A DNA stretch of 64,000 bases from Rostratula benghalensis (Eukaryota > Chordata > Aves > Charadriiformes > Rostratulidae), in the NCBI GenBank assembly GCA_013399305.1, contig VXAI01000038.1, positions 3,278,998 to 3,342,997 on the forward strand, read 5' to 3'. The stretch's first letter is position 1. Each line of letters opens with the position of its first letter. The position numbers were made by a program, and so were the translations under genes. A model generated the notes under the pieces. It was not told the DNA's origin, did not search any database, and worked only from the letters and a program-made list of their open reading frames with translations. Below, piece after piece: positions 47,701 through 60,276 of this stretch.

Positions 47701-49108
47701 CTTACACATAGGTTTATGTAACAAACATTGACAGTCAGAAGATAACAACTAAGTTAATAGTTCACACATTTTGATGAATCATCCTCCAACTCCTCCTGCA
47801 GCCCAGCCCTAAAGACGCCAGCACAGAGGGCCATCCATTGAGACACCGAAATTCAGACTTCAGTTTTTAAATACAAGGTTACAAATCAGTGCACAAGTTC
47901 AGGCCCCCAGGTGTACATGCAAAATATCTATACCTACTTTCAGATCAATACTACTAATATGTGGAAGTTTACAAACAGCTGTTTACTAAATTATTGCCAT
48001 ACGTACTTAAAAGCAACATGCTAAGTCCTGTGAGCGCTTCTTGAAGTATTTTACAGCTGATGGTTTTGTTTTATTTATGTGAGTAGGTTTGATAATTCAA
48101 ATATTTTAGGTACAATTTTTCCTATAGATTTTTTTTCATATCCCTGTTAGCTGATTAATAAGTTCATTTTCACTCCTCTGAATTGTAAACACCTGTAAAA
48201 CAAAACAAACAAACTAATGACCTTTATGTGGTCAAATTTTTCCAACTACACACTTAAGAGGTATCATGTAAACACCTTTTCTTACTTCTAACAGCAGGAA
48301 TGCTCTCTGTACTGCCAAAGTCAGAACAAATTATTATGACTTGCTGAGGAAATGGAGGGATATTACAAAACAATCAACTTCCTTTATTGATTTTACACTT
48401 TACTCGTGCTTACTCTATAGCTGTATAGTTCAGCTAGTACTGGAAAAGGGAACGTTCTTCTGTGACATCATTTTTCACTGCCAAATGATGATTTGCTGAA
48501 AGGCAGTTTCTAAATTAAAAATTTGAAAGCAACTAGTAAAAAAATCTCGATGCATTTTGACACCATCATAAAAATGCATATTAATATAGATTTGAAACAA
48601 TGCTTTCTTGTTCCTTTTCTTTGCTGTTTCAATAAAGCAGTAGTTATTAACATCTTTAGGCATGTAAGCATTCAAACTAAATTATATTTTTTAAAACTGG
48701 AACAATCCTCTATCATTCAAGCTAATTCTCAGAATGCTAAGAGAAGTGACAATGATTTATCACGCATTTTACAGTGGTGTTATAAAACCTTCAGCCAGTG
48801 ACTATGGCCCGCACTCAACTCAAGAGCTGAAGCATTACAAATAGGAAATCAGTTCTCTAAAAGCTCACATTTGTGCTTTATATGCACACAATACTTTTGT
48901 TTTTAAATCAACTGTCTCCTCAAATCTCTCTTGCATATAAAGGTACTGTTTATAACTTCTTAAAAAATAATTGGAGTGGTTCATGTCACACAAGTCAGAG
49001 TAACAGCAGTTTTCCTGGTAAATAGCTGCTTTTTGAGCATGGATAGTATTTGGAAGCAGAGGAAGCCTTAGAAACCACAAAATTACACCAGTTCTGCTGG
49101 TCCAACTT

Positions 49109-49132
49109 CATGGCAGTCAGCTGACTGCCATG
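49109..49132. repeat. 24-base perfect palindrome
   Basis: CATGGCAGTCAG (49109-49120) is followed without spacer by its exact complement CTGACTGCCATG (49121-49132). The centre is a CAGCTG E-box core. Under uniform base use a 24-base perfect palindrome is expected far less than once in 64 kb. It could extrude as a cruciform or bind a dimeric factor; no function is known. Confidence 0.9.
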
Positions 49133-49610
49133 GGAGAATTTCATTTGTTCCCAATCACTGCAATGCCATAGAGTCACACTCAGAGAAAAGGTACCATGAG
49201 GTCTGTCTGAAAGCCCCAAACCACCTTTGCACTCAGTGTGAAAAATCTAAACCTACTTTTTTTTCCACATTTTAAGTCCAGCTCCTTAAACAAAATTTAT
49301 TTTTAGCCTTATCTCAAAAAAGGGCAATGGAGCAGTTTCCTACAGCAGAATAAACTTTACATAAAAATGATTCTATCTGTGAGTGCTAATCAAATGTCAT
49401 TTGTATATGATCGGAAGGACGTTATGAAAGCTTGCCTCAACGGAAACTGAGATCAGTTTTGTTATCTTCAAGCCATGGTTATGAATAATATATTGTCCCT
49501 TGTGCATACAGCAGTGATTGATGCACTGATTAATGTGTTTCTCTTATGCCATGAAAGGCCAGGAACTAAAAATACACTCTGAAGGCCTTTCTCCACACTG
49601 TTCAGTATTT

Positions 49611-49630
49611 CAGTTATATTCAGTTATATT
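49611..49630. repeat. 10-base perfect tandem duplication
   Basis: CAGTTATATT is repeated twice, preceded by a related CAGTATTT and followed by CAG. Confidence 0.9.
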
Positions 49631-52600
49631 CAGCTTTCACTCATAGTGATCTCTGCAGCGACTGTACAGATAAACAGCATCCACAGAGTTTCCATAAAGA
49701 ACAAAAAAGCATCTTTGAGAGAGTTCGAAAATATTAATCAAAATCCTGCACTTGTTTCACGTATTGTGAGCACCAAGGCACAAATGTACCCTCACAAGAA
49801 AGATCTGGATAGAGGACCTACAGTCATTGTCACAAATGCTCATACAAGGACTGTGACTTGAAAAAGGGCACACGAAATGTGTCAGAACAATCTTACAAAT
49901 AGCATGGATACCAGAAATTGTAGTACAGTCAGCAATTCTGATGATGTTTCGATTTTTTGAAAATGCCTCTCAAATTAATAAGTCTATTTTGAAAATTCCA
50001 TCTTAGAAAACCTTTCTTACTCTTTCTCTGACTTCTGATTTATCTCAGCAAAGGGTGTAAAACAAAGTAAAGGGTATAAGCAATGAGTTCAAGGTGATAT
50101 GCTTTACTTAAGGCAAAGGTACCTGTCTCTTCTCTTCTCCTACAGAGGCAAGAAATGCTGGGGCAGGAAAGGAGATTTTAAGTAACAGACAATGCTTATA
50201 CCTCAGATGGGGACTAAGTGGGCAAGTACCAAGGAGTCTGTCATTACACAACTGCACCTTGTTGTCCAGCCATCCCCTTGGCTAAACCATAGCATAAAAC
50301 CATAAAACATAACATCTCTGTGAAGTATTTTTCTGCTAGGTTTTTTGTGAGGTCTTAAATGTTTTGAAACAGCACTGCTTCTGTCATTGATTTTCTGAAT
50401 CTACTACAGAATGCCAAGTAACATAAACAAGCTCTAGAGTCAGATACTAGTTGTATCAGACATACCATAATAAAACGAATAGCACTTTGGGTCTCTCTTG
50501 TACTCCACCCTTAAATATCACATTCAGAGAACTAACCTTGAGCTTACTGCCTGAAATACCATAAATATTAAAAAAAATAATTAACTAGTCTGCTCCAATT
50601 ACCTTCTGCTTTTATTATTAATTGGTAGTTCTAACCCTCGTTCCAATTAAGAGTATAAAAAGAAAAACCTGACCTTAAATAGCTGCTAAATAAATCAGTT
50701 AATATATTTTTATCTTAAAACCGTCACAAAATATAGATTTCCGCTTATAAAATTAGTACTTTGAGTAATAGATTCCCAGAACATTTATATTGGCTTTATA
50801 CTGATACTAGTGCATTATACTCAGGAGAGCTGTTAGAGACTGACAATATCACAAGATCACAATCCACTCCTCTGCTGTCTTCTGCAGATGCAAAGGGAAG
50901 CTAAAAGAAAACCGGCCTTGACTAAGTCTGGGGTTAATTACTCATATTTGCCAAAGAATATCAACCCCTATTCAGACTGCCTCAACTGCCAGGACTACAG
51001 GATTGCCTTTCTTAGCAAAGGTTTCTGTAGACAGTGAGACGTCTTGTACACAGAAGTCATAATCATAATCCCAGAGGGGGTGGGCTGCCTTCTCTCACTA
51101 GCATTTCATGTTTGACAAAGTAAGAAGGGTTAACTAGGGTCAACTGGAGGAAGCATGTGGTGGACTTGAGGGTTGAACAGGTAAGTGTTTGGGATAGACT
51201 TTGTGCAGACTGAGAGATAAGCATCAGTAGCGATCAATACAGCAAAAGTAAAACCACATGAGTTAAGAAATCATACAGCAGTAGCTTAAAAGAAAGAAAT
51301 CAATCCCTTTTTTTCCACCCCTGTATACAGCACACTATCAGCAAAATTATATTTGGGTCAATGTCACTCAGACCTTTCAAATCACCGTGCTTGCTTGGAT
51401 CTTATATCATACCTATTTTGTTCCTACCCTTTCATCTCCTCCCCTTTTCTCTATAAAAATAAGGAAAGCTAACTAACCAGAACCAAGTGTAACTCAGCTT
51501 TCTTCTTCTGTACTCCAGGTTTCTGCTAACCTTCACACAGGACTCTGACCATGAAAGTTAGTATTTTGATGCATAGGTCTGTCTTCATACAGCCAGCACT
51601 GCAGGGCAGATATATTTTACATCATTCTTTGTTTTTCCCTTGACTCTGTCATTGTGGTCAGTACTGCAGTAGGTTGGCCCTTTTCATACTATGCAATTCA
51701 GTAGTTATGATACAAACTGAAAATGTTTGCATTGTGTCCCAGGAACAGAATGTGTTTAGATGAAATCACTGTTCTGTTTTCAGAACTACTATGAATACAA
51801 CGTGGAACCCTCTTACGTGTTACAGTTTCCCCATTGGTGCTTCCTCTATACAATTTAGTGAAGCTATAAAAACCCCAAAATCATTCATGGAAGTTACTAG
51901 AGTAAATAGTTAAAAACAATTGTAGAAAAGTAAGAGTCATACAAGTTGAAAAAAAACCAACTTCATTGCTGTAGTATTCTCTATGCTCATACCTTTACAG
52001 TTCTAGAAGAGGAGGGAGTAAACAGATGGTATCTAAATAACACCTCTCTCACCCCACAACCCTCTAATAATGGAAAGTAAAAAAATAACCCCACCACCAT
52101 CCATTAAATCAGACACCAAGAGCCCAAGTTCAGACTGGAATTTTCACCCTGTAAAGGAAATCTCCAAACAGATTCAGCTAATATTGGCCTTACTGCCTGT
52201 ACCTCATGCCTCCACCCTACTGAGAAGGCTACTGAGACTTCAGCTGTGGCAGAGCCATTTTACTGCAGTTTTTTTTTTTCAATATTAGGGGCGTTATATA
52301 GTTTAAAGTACTGTACAGTAATATAGCACTCCCAAGCAATACCTAAATGAGAGAAAGGTGTTTTTTCAGCTTACCATAGCTTTATTTTCGTAAGTGGTTA
52401 TATATACCAAGAAAAGTACCTTCCTGAACCAACTATACAAAAACAACATAAAACAACTGCCTCCATTGCATTGATAAGGACACTCCACACCCATTACTTC
52501 ATCATTATCTGAAAAAAAACTTGCAGATGTCACCTGTTCAAGTGCCAGGAAAATTTAAGACATAAGAGAAAAAAAAAAAACATTTCTATCATCCTGTGCT

Positions 52601-53633
52601 CTGACTTCTATACAGATTAGGTTAGAATTATTTTCAACTCCCCTCAACTATAGTTGTCCTACAAAGAAAAAGCTTAAAAGAAAGTTTGCAGACATCAATT
52701 TGTTGAAAAATACAGGCAAAATTGTCTTATATGCTGCTTATAAATAAAAATTCTCTCTTTAACAGACTATTCATCTATCTCTGTATTCTTCCTAACTGCC
52801 ATCCAAGGCTCCTGACACATGATTTTGGAATCCCAATTATTCCTCTGATAGCGCACAACTGCATGGTCTCAGCTATTGCATTATATAAATTGTGCCTTCC
52901 TGTAAATTACACATCACAAGAATTCCTGTGTCATGCATTCAGATATCAGATATACATCTCTCAATTCACTATTTCTTTGATTTGAGTGCTTGTATGATAC
53001 CCTGTTTTCAATTCCCTAACTAGAATTTTCATTTTTTTTCTCTCAACCTTGTCTTGATTATGGATTTATTTCTCTTTTCATCTTACTTACTTGAAATTTC
53101 CAGAGCAAGAAAGAGTAAGGGTTGGGTGATTGAGCAGTATAATGAAGAAAAAAGGAAGAGAAAACCAGACAAGGTTTAGATTAGCCTAATTTTAATGTCT
53201 TAAACTGATATGCGTTCAGCTATTCTGGTGCCAATACGCAGGTAGAAGCTTGGAACATTTCCTGAACATGTTTATTTTCTGTTCACTGCTATTTATCATT
53301 CAAAGTTGTAGCATCCCAAATCTTAAACACTTTTAAATACATCAGCATAGAAGCCAGGCTTATGGCCTTCCCTCCCAACTAGCACAGGTCTGATGCTATT
53401 AGGGTAAAGCACAACACCCCAAAGACCCTGAAACAGATGCTAGTGTACATCACTTCCTGCCTGCCCATCCTCTCTAGTCCGTATATCAAGTCTAGGAAAG
53501 CATAAACACCAACACTCATGAGTTTCAGTGAAGTCAACAATCGCTACACATTCCTATGGTTAGGCCACAAGATAGTTTCTACTTTTTCTTTCTTATACTT
53601 CTTTGAAGAGGTTGCTTCTGGAAAGAAGACCCA

Positions 53634-53665
53634 AGCATGTAAAGACAGAAGCATGTAAAGACAGA
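53634..53665. repeat. 16-base perfect tandem duplication
   Basis: AGCATGTAAAGACAGA is present twice head to tail. The identity of the copies indicates a recent event or constraint. Confidence 0.92.
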
Positions 53666-53682
53666 CAATAATCCATCACTGC

Positions 53683-53698
53683 TTTTTTTTTTTTTTTT
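53683..53698. repeat. Poly-T tract
   Basis: A run of sixteen T, 17 bases after a 16-base tandem duplication. Confidence 0.88.
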
Positions 53699-53859
53699 GC
53701 CTTCAGAAGAGGAATTTACTCCAATATTTTTGCCTACAATGTCATTTCCTCCCATTCAGTATAAGAAGCTGCTATCCAGTGGGGGCACACACTTAAAATA
53801 TTGCACTATTATAGATTGCTAAATGCTGTGGGATGACAGGTAAGATAATGTTATGTCAT

Positions 53860-54060
53860 TAGCTCCTCTATTTCTCCACTCCAAGAAGAGCTTCTTGAAC
53901 ACTAAAACACGACAATTATTTCCATAAAGGCTGTATGATGAAATTCAGGTTGTTGAGGAATTAATTAGCCTCACAAATGTACTAATTGTGCCAATTATGT
54001 CTCCCTAAATAACAAAAGTGTTGATAAACATTTCATGAAAAAGATTTTTTTATAGCGCAT
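53860..54060. promoter_or_regulatory. Candidate conserved non-coding element
   Basis: Homeodomain-type words are concentrated at 53958-54000: GGAATTAATTAGCC, ACTAATTGTG and CCAATTATGT, at spacings of about 20 bases. The sequence is non-repetitive and cannot code. It resembles the core of a developmental enhancer; conservation is untested. Confidence 0.32.
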
Positions 54061-55748
54061 ATTTCTCCCTAAAACAAAAAAAATAAAAAAGAAAACAGGG
54101 TAGCTCTACTGCAGTTGTACATTGCTACTAGAGGTTTTCTTTTCCCTCACCATTTTTTTTTAGAACTTTCCTAATTATGAATGGTCAAAATGGCTCTTAG
54201 CTACATCTCTGGCAAATGATTTATGGTACCTGGGGAGCTACTGCAAGTGACTCTCCTCCTCTGTATGATACTACTTAGTTCATTAAAACATGATTTTGGG
54301 TTTTTCAACAAGTGCAAAGGAAGGGAACAGAAGTGATTTCTCACTTAATTTTTCACTTTGTGAGGAATATTTCCTTCCCAGGAAGGGCCATTATTTATTC
54401 CCATCTGAAGCATACATATTTCCACCAAGGGACAGATTTTAGTCATTGATTAGCTGGTAATATTAATAATATTTGAAATTGAGGCTGAGAAAGCTGAAAA
54501 TAGCTTATCCCTCTGATAAAACAGTAGTTTAAGGGAGTAAAATACTGTAGGAATTTATGCTGAAAAGGAGCAGAGAAAGCTTTACAGTTGTGCAGAACAG
54601 GTATTAAAAGGGAGCTATTTTCAGTGGTATTTTCCTATCCGCTTTTTTCAAACAGTTGGCACTAAATTTGGCACAGTGAAAAAACTGCATTTAACAACAA
54701 CTACTTTATAGGCTATTTTCCTCTGCTGGTACTTTGCACCATGTTCATTACAAGGACAGCTCACTCAAACATAGTCTGTGACTAACCACTACAAGCTGCA
54801 TATTCTGGTTGAGAACATGAGCTGGTGCAAATCACCACCAATCCTTGTGAAGTTGTTCAACAATGTCAGTTTGAAGAGACAAAATCCCTCTTATTCGATG
54901 CATCAATTCACTTTATCCTTCTGGCATTGTATCATTAGAAATAACAATAACCTATGGGGTTAGCAAACTAAGAAACAGCTTCCCTACTTTTACTCTAGGT
55001 CATACACCCGGTAAGACAAAACATGATGAAACTTTAACAGCTTGCTGCATTAAAAAACGCAGAATATAAATGGTTTGGCTCTTAGAACAAAATTTCATTC
55101 CACAGAACAGGTAGGCCTGCACCTTCAGTCATAAATACTGACCTTCCTTTTCTACAGTAATGTGAGTGACAGTACATGGACTTCTAAGTACCCTTCTCAT
55201 GGGATGGGGAAGAGGACATGGTGACACAAAAATCACTACTACGCTTCTCTTCATGTAAATGGATTAGCAGTCATTGGAACGAGCGGGCATTTCAGACTGC
55301 CACTGGCTACCTGTGAGAACTTAAGCTCAAAAAACACAACTACAATCACATTCATTGTAAGTCTTATTTTTTTTATAATGCACTTCTGAAGTTATTTGCT
55401 ATAGGAATCCTTAAAACAAATAAGCATGCAAATTTTCTATTTATTTCTGGGATTCTACCCTGTGCAGCTGTAACAAAAGCTATGACAAACTGTCCCTAAT
55501 TCATCCTGTAATGTCAAGGAATAAAGAGAATAAGAAGAGCATGACATAGACAAGAAGTGAGCAACTTGAGAACGCCCAAGATTAACAATATTATAAAACA
55601 AGCTATAAATATATATTTGTGTGCATATAAAATCACAGCTAGTTTTCCAAGAACCAGTGCTTCAAGAACACAAACATTTTGGTTCTAGAACTCCTCTTAG
55701 TCAACCTTTAAATGTTCTGAATCAGTGGATAGATAAATACATTCAACT

Positions 55749-55767
55749 GGGGGGGGGAAAAAAAAAA
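55749..55767. repeat. G9-A10 purine tract
   Basis: Nine G directly followed by ten A on the plus strand. Simple sequence, likely length-variable. Confidence 0.85.
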
Positions 55768-56499
55768 GCAAACCAACCCATCACACTTTTTTTCAAGGCT
55801 TTTCATATCTTCACTGAAGTCAACGTAATAAGGGGAAAAAGACAATTAACCCTTATAGGCAATTGTGTTTGACACAAAAATTAACTCCAAGCTAGATATT
55901 GTAGCTCTGTGCAGACAGAGGGGAAAGATTTGGGGAGATAACATTAGAAGTGCTGTCTCAAAGGCAGGCAGGATTTCATGACCCGTTTCCTCAACGTTCC
56001 TTCCTTACATATTGGTTATTTTTTCCTATAGAAACATATCTAATGAAGCTGGAGAATTTGAAGTTACACAAGAACATCATTTTGCACTCAGAGAAAGCTA
56101 TGACACCAACTAAAGTATCACAAAACCCCTGGATATTAGCTTCAGGACACATTTCAGTGGAAATATTGCAGACCTAATCACATAACTAAGCCTTAAAAAT
56201 ATCCTAATACGAAGCAAACGTTTAAAAAAGTATTCAAATTAAAATTTCTAGCCCTACAGACCTCGTATTTTCCACAAAAAAACCCAAGAAAAAATGCTAG
56301 AGTCATCTTTGTAAAACCAGGTAAGAGAACACAAAGAAATCAAAGAATGTTTTCTTTCTCTTTTTTACACTTGCACCTGAAATGGGAAGTTAATAGTAGC
56401 AGTATCTCCAGCACAACCTCACCCCAGTTCCAAACCCTAAACTGTGTGGGTCCCACTCCTCACCTAATCTAGTTCAGGTAAGCCACAAAAAGCCACCAT

Positions 56500-56522
56500 A
56501 AGAGAGAGAAGGAGAGAGAGAG
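56500..56522. repeat. GA microsatellite
   Basis: GA dinucleotide repeats with an AAGG interruption. Confidence 0.85.
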
Positions 56523-58299
56523 TATATTTATGAATTTCTCTAATCTCTTTAAAGTTTTTCAATAGTACTAAATTAAATCCCTTTCACCCTTATCACTTTA
56601 TCCATCAGAAAATCCAGAGGATATTTGGATTCAGACATCCATTGCACCACAGATCTTTCATTACAACACACAAACAAGCACTTTTATTGAACAAGAACCC
56701 AATTACTTAACCCAGCTTCAGGTTTCATTCTACCCTGCTGCTTCCACCTCAACATGGACCTACTAATCTCTTCTGACGGGCATTGCTACATATCAGTTCT
56801 GATACACAGAGATGATTCCTAACCTCCCTTGCAGAGTGCTACTGATTAAATAAACTGAGATGCCCATCTCAGCTTCTTTAGACCAATGAATAACAATGAA
56901 GCAATGAAGTTGGGAGATAAAGACCGTTTTCCCTTTAATATGAACAGCATTCAGAAATAGAAGGAAAATGAAGAAAAATAATTCAGTAAAAGAAGCAGGA
57001 ATAGAAAGAGCTAAGTGTTTATACTGCCTTGTATAAACGATTCATTTATCATAGCAGCTAGAGGTTATGCTTCCTCCTTTTGTTTCTCTGCTGCAAATTA
57101 GTAAACAGTTTCCTTGCTACTGTAATAGCTCAGTGATGGTAGCTTTGAAATGCTTACCAAGCAGAGGGCTCTGAATATTAGAACACAAAGACTTCACCCC
57201 ACTCTGCAGAACTCCACAGCTTTGTTAGTCACAGTAATACATTAACTCCTTGTTTTATCTCTTTCCCCAAACGGTGACAGAATCCGCACATGCTCCTTGC
57301 ACATGCTACTCAGATACCAAGTGTATGGGTGAAAGTTTGCTGGAAAGCTAGACTAAGTACATGTAGGAAAACAAGGAAGAGAGAAATCAATTATATCCAT
57401 GTATTGAATACATTGCTCTTAATAAAGAAATATACAATTCACCCATTTATACAAGCAGTATGCTACCTAAATTAAACAACAGTAGTTAAGTTATACAAAA
57501 ATACAAGAATCTGAACAACAATGAGCCATTATTGCAAGATATTACAGAATAAGTACATTGATAAAATCATGGAATGTATACAAAATCAACTTGGTGAGAA
57601 GAGAATGAGAAAGGGGAGGTGACAGCAAAGGAGGTCAGTGAACTAAATATGATCAGTGATAATGTGATTCTACTGAATAAGTAGGTGAGATCTAATATCA
57701 CCCTGACTTCTCAATCCACAGGGAGTTATGAAAAACATACTAGTGACCACAGGATCCAATCATTGTAATAATTTCCCTTCAAATACTTAAAGATTCATAT
57801 TACTATATTGTTTCTTTCTAGACAGAAAAAAAAATCTACAATTTGACAACGTGTTTCCAAAAGAAATTTTAAAATGAGATTTAGCATCAGACAAAACACC
57901 ATGAAGAACTGCATCTAACATGCATCTAAGCTATTTTACCTATTAAATCCTTTCTTTTGCTTCTATCAACACATGTGCTCATTATCTGTGTTACCAAGAT
58001 GTTTTGCTTCCATACAACTGTGTATTTCCAATACAAACACCTGAAAGAAAACACAAAACATTGTGCTGCTTCTATATTTGGTTATTTGTTGACAAAGAGT
58101 TATGTTCTGGCTTTCCCTGACTCTGTTTGGTTGTTATCTTGTGCTGACTTCCTTTTTCTCATTTAGGTCTCTGAACCAGGAAGAATTAATGAGTTTTCCT
58201 GTTTACTTGGTGTGACAGAGAGGTATTTTTTATGGAAAAAAAATTCACCATGAACCGCATGGAGCAGTTTTTAGGGAAATAGCTTTTAATCCCAGTATT

Positions 58300-58502
58300 G
58301 TTTATAAGATTTGAGTTTATTTCCCACTACCCTACTCTGATTTGATTGGCAATAAATTAAACTAACTTCCTCCAGTTGAATCTGTCTTGCCCATAGAAAT
58401 TTGTGAATGATCTCTCCCTGTCTCCATCTCACCCATGAGCCTTTGGAGGGGAGTGATAGAGCAGCTTTGGTGTGCACCTGGCATCCAGGCAGGGTCTACA
58501 CA
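58300..58502 (-). mobile_element. Avian dispersed repeat, probable LTR fragment
   Basis: On the minus strand the block begins TGTGTAGACCCTGCCTGG and continues ATGCCAGGTGCACACC, GCTCTATCACTCCCCTCC, then GGGAGAGATCATTCAC and TAGTTTAATTTATTGCCAAT with ATCAAATCAGAGTAGGGTAG. I recognise this order from a high-copy dispersed repeat in bird genomes whose TG start suggests an endogenous-retrovirus LTR. The copy is internally deleted and decayed near 58430-58445 and its left end is not clear. No retroviral coding sequence is present. Two minus-strand open frames over it (58286-58477, 58362-58577) are incidental. The family name is not given because I cannot verify it. Confidence 0.55.
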
Positions 58503-59219
58503 GCATGCATCACTATGTAAGACATTCAGACAATTAATGGTGTTTATCTTACAATATTTTGACCCTTTAAGGAGCAATTAACACAACTACTGCAACAAGA
58601 TAAAGATTCATTGCAGATTTGATTGACCCTCACTTCTGACTGTACAAGAAAAAAAGGTTTCACCCAAACAGAGATGTTCGCTTTATGTATGCTAACCACA
58701 ACATTAATGCAGCCCTCCACTTAGCCTTTATTGTTTAAATTGCGTATTGCTTCAAGTCATATTTCTCCCCCCTGCTCCTAGATCTTTTTATCCACTAACA
58801 AGGAATTGGTGGCACAACTATTACTTTTATTTGCAGAGCAGTTACATATTGCATATCCTCCACATTGTAGCAATAGAGAATTGATCATAGTGCATAGGAT
58901 GTCCGGAGAAGAACACTTTTGCAATTATTAACTTGCTGGAATATGCCTTTACTTCCCTAAAAGAGCTTATTTCTAATTAGAGAAGTTTGATCCAGCACTT
59001 ACTGCCCATCCAATGAAAATCTATCACTTCCCCCAATTCTTCACCCACATGAAAGCAGGTCATTGTTTTTAAACATACTGCATTCTACCTGCCATTTTAG
59101 GTACAAGGTAGCAAATGCAAACAAAAAATAGTGGCTACTTTGTCCAGCCACTTAATCTTGGACCTCCACGTAATGTAGGGGAAGCTTCTGTTATAACTTC
59201 CACTGTTTTTTTCTTCCTT
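58503..59219. other. Non-coding, no recognised element
   Basis: AT-rich with closed frames. Nothing can be named. Confidence 0.5.
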
Positions 59220-59690
59220 TTGTTATTGGATGCAGCATACTCTGTCTTGCATCATTTTTGGAAACGAATTACAGCACTTGATTATATTAGTTAAGCAGAG
59301 GTTGATTGATGTCATCAATGCAAATTAGTAGTTTCCAGTTAATGTTTCAGTGCCAAATTTCCACAGCTAATAAAGTAATAGGTAAATGAAGTGTCAGAAA
59401 GGACCATTTCCTTTCATTTTCAAGGTCAAGACATCAATAAAGCTTTGACATTAACTCATTGGGCAGAGAGTACACTCTCTGAAGGAGGTTGTTTAATCAC
59501 GTTTATTATTTTTGCCAGCATAAATATATTACATAAACCTGAGGTAATAATCTTTTCAAGTAAACATTAAGCATAAAACATCTGTTTGTTATCACTGCAG
59601 GTCAATGTGAGAAGCTGCAGATCTATTTATGCATTTACATCAACAAAGCTCTAACCTACTCCTGTTTGTTAGTGTCAAACATTAGTCTGC
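59220..59690. promoter_or_regulatory. Strongest candidate conserved non-coding element
   Basis: This block combines several binding-site-like words in non-repetitive, non-coding sequence. TGATTGATG at 59303-59311 fits the PBX-HOX pattern and forms a perfect 7-base inverted repeat with CATCAAT (59305-59311 and 59313-59319). The octamer ATGCAAAT follows at 59318-59325. A second inverted repeat with 8-base arms, CAGAGAGT and ACTCTCTG, lies at 59464-59481. Further TAAT/ATTA words and a CAAGGTCA nuclear-receptor-like half-site (about 59422-59430) are present. The texture is that of a vertebrate developmental enhancer. Target gene and conservation are unknown. Confidence 0.38.
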
Positions 59691-60276
59691 AGAGGTGACC
59701 AAAAGTGTCACTCATGTTCCATCTGGTTATGTGACTAAAACATCCTACTTATCTACACCAAGTCTGACTGATATGCAGGTAGGAAAAATACTTGAAGTAG
59801 CTTTGCAGCCACTGTCTGTTCTCTCACATTCAGAGGTTTCCCTTTGCAAGATGTAACTTTCAGACTGTATGTAAGCATACTGAAAAGTCTTAAAAATAAG
59901 GGAGAGAAACAGAGTTCATACAAACATTTTTACCCTGCCAGGAACAGATATTCATTAAGAAAAACTTACAGGAAGCCAGTAATCCAGCACATAACTATTA
60001 TTCAGTAGTCCCTCTTACCTGTTAGATCTATAAATTCCTGGGAAACTTCGGTTTTCACACATTGGGAAAGTAAAATTCAGCAACACAAAAATAAACTCAA
60101 TACCATTTGATTAATGTATGAACCCTAAAACAATGTTTAAGTGCCTAACTTGATCTGAAAGCAAGTGAAAGCTGAAGCTACTGAAGACTAGTATCATACT
60201 TATGAAACACGAAAAATTGCTGTGATGTGCTCTGGAAGCAGAGGAACTTCTGGGGCGAAAGTTGAGGGGTCCCAAG
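59691..60276. other. Non-coding, no recognised element
   Basis: No coding or repeat signal is seen before the CR1 boundary at about 60277. Confidence 0.5.

Larger units (their letters stand above)
47701..53859. other. Non-coding, contains a 24-base perfect palindrome
   Basis: No exon-like frame. Notable items are the palindrome at 49109-49132, a 10-base tandem duplication at 49611-49630, an A12 tract at 52569-52580, a 16-base tandem duplication at 53634-53665 and a T16 tract at 53683-53698. The 50560-50720 segment is rich in TAAT/ATTA words. Confidence 0.5.
54061..58299. other. Non-coding, no gene recognised
   Basis: AT-rich with a GA-rich microsatellite at 56500-56522, a G9A10 junction at 55749-55767 and an octamer word ATGCAAAT at 55426-55433. 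Open frames such as 55621-55872 and 57957-58166 have no recognised domain. Confidence 0.5.
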
